Source: CAISIP01 sp041581405 (lineage in GTDB: Bacteria > Pseudomonadota > Gammaproteobacteria > Burkholderiales > Burkholderiaceae_C). From it: DNA of 10,035 bases. Location of the stretch: assembly GCA_041581405.1 (NCBI GenBank), contig JBFIDI010000181.1, forward strand, positions 1 to 10,035. Direction: 5' to 3'. Below are positions 1-5,522 of the stretch, one piece after another. The first letter of the stretch is position 1, and each line of letters starts with the position of its first letter. Made by a program: the position numbers and the translations under genes. The notes under the pieces are model-generated. The model had not been told where the DNA came from. It saw only the letters and a list, made by a program, of their open reading frames with translations, and searched no databases.

Positions 1-41
1 CCAGCGGTTCTCAGTGCGGAGACAATGAAAGCTTCAGCCAT
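1..41 (-). CDS. Thiolase (acetyl-CoA acyltransferase), 5' end only
   Basis: Only the first 13 codons lie in the window; the gene continues past the left edge. Read on the minus strand from the ATG at 41-39 they give MAEAFIVSALRTA followed by the first two bases of a Gly codon. This is the characteristic N-terminal strand of thiolases (the AFIVSALRT-type start of acetyl-CoA acyltransferases). A TGGAG ribosome-binding sequence lies about 12 bases upstream, and the start sits 34 bp after the stop of the SDR gene, on the same strand. A thiolase would cleave the 3-ketoacyl-CoA made by the upstream enzymes, releasing acetyl-CoA or, from a 2-methyl substrate, propionyl-CoA. The product call rests on a short N-terminus plus operon context. 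The catalytic Cys and His residues are outside the window, so the thiolase subclass cannot be told. Confidence 0.75.
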   Translation of the reverse strand, partial: MAEAFIVSALRTA

Positions 42-75
42 ATTTAAGCAACTCCAGATAGTTCAAAGATTCCGT

Positions 76-858
76 TTATCGGGGAGACATGCGAATAGCA
101 CCGTCAAGACGCACGCACTCTCCGTTCATGTATCCATTGGTCAGCATGAACTCGACGAGTGCCGCATACTCGTCCGGATCTCCCAGGCGTTTGGGGAAGG
201 GCACTGACGCGGCCAAGGACTCTTTGACCTTTTCCGGCAAGGCTTCCAACAGCGGTGTTTTGAAAAGTCCTGGAAGGATGGTATTGATGCGGACACCCTC
301 CCCCATCAAATCTCGCGCGACGGGCAATGCCATCCCGACAACACCCGCCTTCGATGCCGAGTAGGCAACCTGCCCAACCTGACCATCCTGAGCAGCGACG
401 GAGGCGGTGTTCACAATCGCGCCCCGCTCTCCGTTGGGCAACCTGTCCAGCGCCAGCATGCCTGCGGCGGACTTCGCCAAACAGCGGAACGTGCCGATCA
501 GGTTGATCTGAATGATCCGCTCGAATGCCTGCATCGAATGGTGTACCAAGGCCCCTGTCGCCTTGTCACGAGAGGCGGTCTTGATCGCTGAGCTCGTTCC
601 TGCGCAGTTCACGAGGATGCGCTCCTGTCCATGAGCCACCCTCGCTTGAGCGAAAGCCGCATCCACCGCGTCCTCGGAGGTGACATCGACCTCGCAGAAC
701 AGGCCATTGAGCTCCGTCGCCAACGCATGGCCTTTGACTGCATCGCGATCGAAGATTGCGACTCTGACGCCTTGCCGTGCCAGGCGGCGGGCAGTTGCCT
801 CTCCAAGACCTGAAGCGCCCCCGGTGATGATGGCGGAAATGCTGTCGTCCAGATTCAT
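76..858 (-). CDS. HSD10-type SDR 3-hydroxyacyl-CoA dehydrogenase
   Basis: A 260-residue classical short-chain dehydrogenase, the family's usual length. The NAD-binding glycine motif TGGASGLG is at residues 12-19, the acidic residue expected to select NAD over NADP is Asp37, NCAG is at 84-87, and the catalytic residues are Ser153, Tyr166 and Lys170 (YSASK). Segments such as NTASVAAQDGQVGQ, APGLF-like LPGLFKTPLL, VPFPKRLGDPDEYA and the C-terminal RLDGAIRM closely follow the HSD10 (17-beta-HSD type 10) pattern. HSD10 oxidises 3-hydroxyacyl-CoA and in particular 2-methyl-3-hydroxyacyl-CoA, and some members act on steroids. The ATG at 858 overlaps the stop of the FadB-type gene by four bases (ATGA), suggesting translational coupling. 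Because FadB already carries a 3-hydroxyacyl-CoA dehydrogenase domain, this second enzyme probably serves branched or bulky intermediates; that role is inferred. Confidence 0.9.
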   Translation of the reverse strand: MNLDDSISAIITGGASGLGEATARRLARQGVRVAIFDRDAVKGHALATELNGLFCEVDVTSEDAVDAAFAQARVAHGQERILVNCAGTSSAIKTASRDKATGALVHHSMQAFERIIQINLIGTFRCLAKSAAGMLALDRLPNGERGAIVNTASVAAQDGQVGQVAYSASKAGVVGMALPVARDLMGEGVRINTILPGLFKTPLLEALPEKVKESLAASVPFPKRLGDPDEYAALVEFMLTNGYMNGECVRLDGAIRMSPR

Positions 859-3047
859 GCGGAGTTCTCCTGATTTTCGGTTTGGTAGTAGCGTTTGCCT
901 GCCCGTGCCATGAGGCGCATTCCCTGTGTCGCCTGGTAGGCCTTACCGAGATGCGCGTGGGCGTCGCAAAGCTCGACCACCCTCTTCAGCCCAAGCCAGT
1001 CTGCGTACTTGCATGCCCCTCCGAGATGGCGCGGCAGGCCGATCCCAAGCAGAAGCGCGGTATCCAGTTCCCAAGGGGACTTCACCACCTCATCGTCGAG
1101 CGCATGCGCGGTTTCGACCAACAGCGCGAGCATCATTCTTTGAACGATCGCGTCTTGCTCGAATCGCTTGCGCTCACTCGGCTGGATCCTGGCCAGGAGT
1201 TCCCCGGTGTCTTTCGCTGCGGATTTGACGAGCTTGCGATCTTCGCCCGTGGTGTACGTGTAGAACCCCACGCCATTCTTCTGTCCGTGTCGCCCCTGCT
1301 CCGTCAGCAATCGAAAGGCGTTACCGGCCAGCTCAGGCATGCGGTCTGGATAACCCGAGGAGATGATGTCGTTCACATGGCTGGCGACATCGAGGCCGAT
1401 CACGTCGGCCAAATAGGCCGGCCCCATCGGCCATCCGAAATCTTCCATCGCACGGTCGATTTCGGTGAAGTCTGCTCCTTCCGCGACCAAATGGAGAAAC
1501 GCACGCATGTAGGCCATGAGGATTCGGTTCACCAGGAACCCTGGGCAGTCTTTCACGACGATGGGGGTTTTCCCCATCGTCACGGCGTACTTCACCGCCG
1601 CAGCCACCGTTTCATCGCTGGTGGCCTGGCCGCGCACGATCTCCACCAGAGGCATCAGCGGAACCGGGTTGAAGAAATGCATGCCAACCAGGTTCCCCGG
1701 GCGTCGCAACGCCGATGCCATGTCGTCGACCCTCAGGCTGCTGGTGTTGGATGCGAGGATGGCCTGGCTACCCGTCGCACTTTCGAGTTCTGCCAACACA
1801 GTTCTCTTCACGGACAAGTTCTCGACGACTGCCTCCACCACGAAATCCACAGTGTCGAATCCTGCATAGTCCAATTGAAAGGCGAGCTTCTGCAACACTT
1901 CTCCCGCATCCTCTGGTGCGAGTCGTCCAGCCTTGACACGTCTTTCCACCAGTTTCCGAGTCTCCTTTGCCGCGGTGTCGAGCTGGGCTTGCTGAACGTC
2001 CTTCACCAGCACCGGAACGCCACCCTGGATGCTGGCGTAGGCAATGCCACCTCCCATGACGCCGGCCCCCACCACTGCCGCCTTCTGGATAGTCTTGGTG
2101 CTGGACTTTGCCGTCGACTTCAATTGCTTCCTGATGGATTGCTCGTTATGAAAGACCTGCACCAGTGAACTGGCCGCCTGCGTCTTGGCGATCTGCGCGA
2201 AAAGCCGGCCTTCGATGTCCCCGGCAGCAGCGCGCTCGAGTAGCACGCCCTGCTCCATGGAACTCAGAGCCGCTGTTGCCGCCGGCTCGTGAATGGCATG
2301 CGCAGCCAGTTGCGCCTTCTTCGGCTCCAGGATCTCCTCGACCTGCAAGAGGCTCAACGACAAGGCAGTCAGCTTCCTCGCCCGATGCGTTCGCCAATCC
2401 TTCTTCCCGTCAATCGCGTCCCGCAGCAGTAAGAACCCTGCTTTACGTAGCAGATCGGCCTCCACGACGATATCGGCCACCCCTGTTTGCAGTGCCTGCG
2501 CGGCGTTCCTGGGCCGCCCGTTCATCACCCAGTCCGCTGCCTCGCCAAGACCGATCACACGGGGCAGCCTTACCGTGCCGCCTGCGCCCGGAAACAAGCC
2601 GAGTTTGACTTCTGGCAGTCCCACCTGCGCGGTCGGGGTCAGCACACGGTAGACAGCGGACAGGGCCAGCTCCAATCCTCCGCCAAGTGCGTACCCCTCT
2701 ATCAAGGCTACAGTCGGTACGTCCAGATCTTCGAGCTTTTCGAACACCACGTTAGTCGTCCGGATGACCTCCCGGATCTCCTTATCGGGCATGCTGAACA
2801 TCTGCTCGAACTCGTGGATGTCCGCCCCGACGACAAAGGAATCCTTTGCACTCGTCAGCAAGACCCCCTGAATCCCCGGCGATGAAGCAAGCGCTTCTAC
2901 AGCAAGGCCGAGCTCCGCGACCATCTGCCTGTCCAGCTTGTTGACACGCGAGTCCGAGCGATCGAAACGGAGCTCGACGATTCCATCTCCCGCGTCGACG
3001 GCTTGCACCGTCTTGCCCACATACTTGGATTTACCTTCTGACTTCAT
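855..3047 (-). CDS. fadB: FadB-type enoyl-CoA hydratase / 3-hydroxyacyl-CoA dehydrogenase
   Basis: A 730-residue bifunctional beta-oxidation protein, almost the same length as E. coli FadB. The N-terminal crotonase domain (about 15-200) has the oxyanion-hole stretch VVGADI near 72-77, GYALGGGLE with Glu126, and GLPEVKLGLFPGAGG with Glu146; these two glutamates are 20 residues apart, like the catalytic pair of E. coli FadB. The NAD-binding domain begins near 322 with GAGVMGGG at 327-334. SNTSS is at 433-437, and GMHFFNPV with catalytic His457 and its partner Glu469 follows. The C-terminal dimerisation domain contains CPGFLVNR (501-508) and FGWPMGPAYL (537-546). The ATG at 3047 has AGAGG six bases upstream. 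FadB normally works in a complex with a FadA thiolase, and a thiolase gene does start two genes downstream. The symbol follows domain order and length; it need not be the housekeeping FadB of the genome. Confidence 0.93.
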   Translation of the reverse strand: MKSEGKSKYVGKTVQAVDAGDGIVELRFDRSDSRVNKLDRQMVAELGLAVEALASSPGIQGVLLTSAKDSFVVGADIHEFEQMFSMPDKEIREVIRTTNVVFEKLEDLDVPTVALIEGYALGGGLELALSAVYRVLTPTAQVGLPEVKLGLFPGAGGTVRLPRVIGLGEAADWVMNGRPRNAAQALQTGVADIVVEADLLRKAGFLLLRDAIDGKKDWRTHRARKLTALSLSLLQVEEILEPKKAQLAAHAIHEPAATAALSSMEQGVLLERAAAGDIEGRLFAQIAKTQAASSLVQVFHNEQSIRKQLKSTAKSSTKTIQKAAVVGAGVMGGGIAYASIQGGVPVLVKDVQQAQLDTAAKETRKLVERRVKAGRLAPEDAGEVLQKLAFQLDYAGFDTVDFVVEAVVENLSVKRTVLAELESATGSQAILASNTSSLRVDDMASALRRPGNLVGMHFFNPVPLMPLVEIVRGQATSDETVAAAVKYAVTMGKTPIVVKDCPGFLVNRILMAYMRAFLHLVAEGADFTEIDRAMEDFGWPMGPAYLADVIGLDVASHVNDIISSGYPDRMPELAGNAFRLLTEQGRHGQKNGVGFYTYTTGEDRKLVKSAAKDTGELLARIQPSERKRFEQDAIVQRMMLALLVETAHALDDEVVKSPWELDTALLLGIGLPRHLGGACKYADWLGLKRVVELCDAHAHLGKAYQATQGMRLMARAGKRYYQTENQENSA

Positions 3048-3068
3048 AACGCCTCTGAATATTTGTGC

Positions 3069-4217
3069 TCACAACGCGCGGGACACCACTTCTTTCATGA
3101 TTTCGTTTGTCCCGCCATAGATGCGCTGCACGCGTGCATCAACGAACATCCGAGCTATCGGGTACTCGTTCATGTAGCCATAACCTCCGAAAAGCTGCAG
3201 ACATTCGTCCATCACCCTGCCCTGAAGGTCGGTCGACCACATCTTCAGCATCGATGCGCCCGCCGTATCCAGACGGCCTTCGACGAAGTCTTCAACGCAC
3301 TTGTCTACGTAGGCGCGCGCGGCTGCGATTTGCGCCGCGATCTCGGCCAACTTGAATCGCGTGTTCTGAAAATCGAAGATCGGCTGGCCGAATGCAGATC
3401 TCTCCTTCGCGTAGCGCAGCGTCGCTTCGAATGCCCCCTCCATCGATCCGATCGCGTTCAGACCGACGAGCGTCCGCTCATAGGGAAGATCCGACATCAA
3501 CTGCGCAAACCCCTGCCCTTCAACCCCGCCCAGCAGATTCTGGGAATCGACCTCCACGTTGTCGAAGAAGAGTTCGGCGGTGTCCTGAGCTTTGAAGCCA
3601 ATCTTGTCGAGAAGCCGCCCTACTTTGTAGCCAGGCCTGTCTTTGGTCTCGACGATCAGGATGGATATCCCCTTCGATTTCAGACCAGGATCCGTCTTGG
3701 CGACAACCAGCACCAGGTCGGCGAGGAACCCGTTGCTGATAAACGTCTTGGAGCCGTTGATCACATACCCCCCAGCCCGCCGCTCGGCACGCGTCCGTAT
3801 GCCCTGCAAATCCGATCCGGCAGACGGTTCTGTCATCGCGATTGCACCGATGAGCTCGCCGCTCGCCATTGCGGGAAGGTACTTTCTTTTCTGCTCTTCG
3901 GTTCCGTGATTGACGATGTAGTGGGCTGCAATGCTGTGCACAGCCACGCTCATGCCCGTCAATCCCCGACGTGCCAGTTCCTCATGAATGAGGGCTTCAT
4001 ATCGGAAGTCTCCCCCGCCTCCGCCATAGACTTCGGAAATGTCGACACAGAGCAAGCCGCTGGCGCCGGCCATGCGCCAGAGCTCACGCTCCACGTGACC
4101 TCGTTTTCGCGCGGCCTCGTCCCTTGGGACGATCTCGTTCTCGACAAAGCGGACGACAGCATCCCTCCAGGGCTCCAACGCATCATTCATCCAGGATCGG
4201 CGAAACTCCATGGGCAT
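3069..4217 (-). CDS. Acyl-CoA dehydrogenase, LCAD/isovaleryl type
   Basis: An FAD flavoenzyme that makes the 2,3-double bond of acyl-CoA and passes electrons to electron-transfer flavoprotein. Counting from ATG 4217 it has 382 residues, normal for the family. The flavin-contact signature AMTEPSAGSD lies near 127-136, a second family motif QLFGGYGYMNEYP near 341-353, and IYGGTNEIMKE near 366-376. In medium-chain dehydrogenases the catalytic Glu sits in the latter motif (YEGT), but here that place is Gly. Instead LPYER supplies Glu247 at the position used by isovaleryl-CoA and long-chain acyl-CoA dehydrogenases. LCAD enzymes also take 2-methyl-branched acyl-CoAs. The frame also opens with a GTG at 4223, but GAGAGG five bases before ATG 4217 favours the latter; ATG 4211 is a further option. 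The start lies 9 bp from the stop of the upstream racemase gene. Confidence 0.92.
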   Translation of the reverse strand: MPMEFRRSWMNDALEPWRDAVVRFVENEIVPRDEAARKRGHVERELWRMAGASGLLCVDISEVYGGGGGDFRYEALIHEELARRGLTGMSVAVHSIAAHYIVNHGTEEQKRKYLPAMASGELIGAIAMTEPSAGSDLQGIRTRAERRAGGYVINGSKTFISNGFLADLVLVVAKTDPGLKSKGISILIVETKDRPGYKVGRLLDKIGFKAQDTAELFFDNVEVDSQNLLGGVEGQGFAQLMSDLPYERTLVGLNAIGSMEGAFEATLRYAKERSAFGQPIFDFQNTRFKLAEIAAQIAAARAYVDKCVEDFVEGRLDTAGASMLKMWSTDLQGRVMDECLQLFGGYGYMNEYPIARMFVDARVQRIYGGTNEIMKEVVSRAL

Positions 4218-4226
4218 ACCCACCTC

Positions 4227-5318
4227 TCACAGCACCTGCTCAGGGGCAGGCCAAAAGTCAAGAGCCTCTTCCATTGAAGCCAAACGGACCGGCACCGGTC
4301 TTGAAGCCGGCGTCAGAGAGAAGCGCGGAGCCGGCGCGGGCTGCGTCAAGCCATCGATCGAGAGATAGGTGTCGCGAGCCTTGTTGTGAGGATGCTCTGT
4401 TGCCTCATCCCAATCGAGCACGGGGGCAAAGCAAGTCTGGAAGCCTTGCAGGACGGCGCACCATTCGTCCCTGGTCCGCCCGCGAAATACCTCCCGCAGC
4501 TTAAGCTTCTGAAGAGGCCAGCGAGCGACATCCATCTGCTCGCTGAATAGAGGATCCCTGATTCCGCAGCGATCCAGCAGTTCCCGATAGAACTCAGGCT
4601 CTATGGCACCAATGGCGATGTAGCGCCCGTCGGCACAGACATACGTACCGTAAAAGGGTGCCCCTCCATCCAACAGATTTTCCCCGCGCCTGTTGCTCCA
4701 TTGCCCACCAGCCTTCATTCCATATACAAAGGCAGACAAGAGTGAAGAGCCATCAGTCATGGCCGCATCCACCACCTGCCCTCTTCCGGTTCGATGAACC
4801 TCTTGAAGTGCAGCCAGAATGCCGACAGCGAGCAACATGCCTCCACCACCAAAGTCACCGACCAGATTGAGAGGCGGGGGCGGACATTCGTCATCCCGAC
4901 CGATAGCGTGCAACACTCCCGTCAGAGCGATGTAGTTAATGTCGTGGCCAGGCATCTGCGCCAAAGGACCAGCTTGGCCCCAACCCGTCATCCGGCCGTA
5001 CACCAACCGCGCATTGGTCTGCAAACATGCATCGGGTCCCAGCCCGAGCCGTTCCATGACGCCAGGACGAAACCCCTCGATCAAGACGTCAGCCCTGTCG
5101 ATCAGCTTTCGCACGTTGTCCAGGCCATCAGAGTCTCGCAAGTCCACAGGCAAGGCCAGGCGACCTCGGGCGAGCACATCTTGTCGAGCGGACGGTTTCC
5201 CCGGTCGATCGATCCGAATGACCTCGGCCCCCAAGTCGCTCATGACCATGGCGCAGAACGGGGCCGGCCCCATGCCCGCAAACTCCAAAACCCTCAAACC
5301 TTTTAGTGGTCCAGACAT
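4227..5318 (-). CDS. Alpha-methylacyl-CoA racemase (CaiB/BaiF fold)
   Basis: A 363-residue family III CoA-transferase-fold protein. The N-terminus (GLRVLEFAGMGPAPFCAM) and the stretches GHDINYIALTG, GDFGGGGM and GAIEPEFY follow alpha-methylacyl-CoA racemases. Three residues correspond to those of the Mycobacterium tuberculosis racemase MCR with a constant offset of one: His125, Asp155 and Glu240 (MCR His126, Asp156, Glu241). The enzyme would interconvert the 2R and 2S forms of 2-methylacyl-CoA, since acyl-CoA dehydrogenases accept only one. The frame is open to 5474, but the added 52 residues do not look like the family. ATG 5318 fits the racemase N-terminus and has AGGA about nine bases upstream. 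It is the first gene of the minus-strand operon and faces the divergent LuxR-type gene. A true CoA-transferase role is less likely given the His/Asp/Glu set. Confidence 0.92.
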   Translation of the reverse strand: MSGPLKGLRVLEFAGMGPAPFCAMVMSDLGAEVIRIDRPGKPSARQDVLARGRLALPVDLRDSDGLDNVRKLIDRADVLIEGFRPGVMERLGLGPDACLQTNARLVYGRMTGWGQAGPLAQMPGHDINYIALTGVLHAIGRDDECPPPPLNLVGDFGGGGMLLAVGILAALQEVHRTGRGQVVDAAMTDGSSLLSAFVYGMKAGGQWSNRRGENLLDGGAPFYGTYVCADGRYIAIGAIEPEFYRELLDRCGIRDPLFSEQMDVARWPLQKLKLREVFRGRTRDEWCAVLQGFQTCFAPVLDWDEATEHPHNKARDTYLSIDGLTQPAPAPRFSLTPASRPVPVRLASMEEALDFWPAPEQVL

Positions 5319-5434
5319 AGCTTCATCCTGTGATGGAGCAATGTTCACGCACCGAGCACCCGCGCACAATCGTCGGATGCGATAGAAATGAACCCAAAGT
5401 GCCGAGGACACATCGTCCGAATCGACGGTGGGCG

Positions 5435-5450
5435 CAACTCTGCACAGTTG
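5435..5450. repeat. 16-bp near-perfect palindrome, candidate operator
   Basis: CAACTCTGCACAGTTG equals its own reverse complement except for one mismatched base pair (14 of 16 bases symmetrical): arms CAACT/AGTTG around a TGCA centre. Its length and symmetry suit a dimeric DNA-binding protein such as a LuxR-type helix-turn-helix. It lies 117 bp upstream of the racemase start and about 73 bp upstream of ATG 5523. Its function is inferred from position and symmetry only. Confidence 0.5.
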
Positions 5451-5479
5451 GTACCATCCATTGCTGCACCACATCCGCG

Positions 5480-5502
5480 TGAGCCATGCGGCTCATGGCG
5501 CA
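5480..5502. repeat. Inverted repeat GCCATG-N5-CATGGC
   Basis: Six-base arms GCCATG (5483-5488) and CATGGC (5494-5499) flank CGGCT. Allowing one mismatch the symmetry extends to TG at 5480-5481 and CA at 5501-5502, so eight of nine positions in each arm pair. A second, overlapping pairing joins GAGCC (5481-5485) to GGCTC (5490-5494). The element ends about 20 bases before ATG 5523, so it could be an operator or an mRNA hairpin near the start of the regulator. Chance is not excluded. Confidence 0.35.
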
Positions 5503-5522
5503 AGCTGCCTTCTGAAACTTCT

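Larger units (their letters stand above)
5319..5522. promoter_or_regulatory. Divergent control region between the operon and the LuxR-type gene
   Basis: This 204-bp stretch lies between the start of the leftward racemase gene and the preferred start of the rightward regulator gene. It must hold the promoters of both if the regulator starts at 5523. It contains two dyads (5435-5450 and 5480-5502), and a sigma-54-like element on the minus strand overlaps the first. I could not place a convincing sigma-70 -35/-10 pair on either strand. The reading frame of the regulator stays open from 5388, and the frame of the racemase stays open to 5474. Some of this stretch could therefore be translated, but neither extension resembles its protein family. 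Confidence 0.6.

Noticed and set aside
882..2168. Long plus-strand open frame (428 codons) across the FadB-type gene
   Set aside because: It is antisense to a clearly recognised protein with intact motifs, and its own composition (rich in His, Arg and Cys) fits a codon-bias shadow.
3048..3068. Internal promoter or terminator between the dehydrogenase and FadB-type genes
   Set aside because: The 21-bp gap holds only a ribosome-binding site (AGAGG). No hairpin or promoter element is visible.
3063..4277. Plus-strand open frame (404 codons) opposite the acyl-CoA dehydrogenase
   Set aside because: It mirrors almost exactly the real minus-strand gene, has no recognisable domain, and is explained by high G/C at third positions.
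5319..5474. N-terminal extension of the racemase to an ATG at 5474
   Set aside because: The extra 52 residues do not resemble the family. The racemase alignment starts at ATG 5318, which has an AGGA site.
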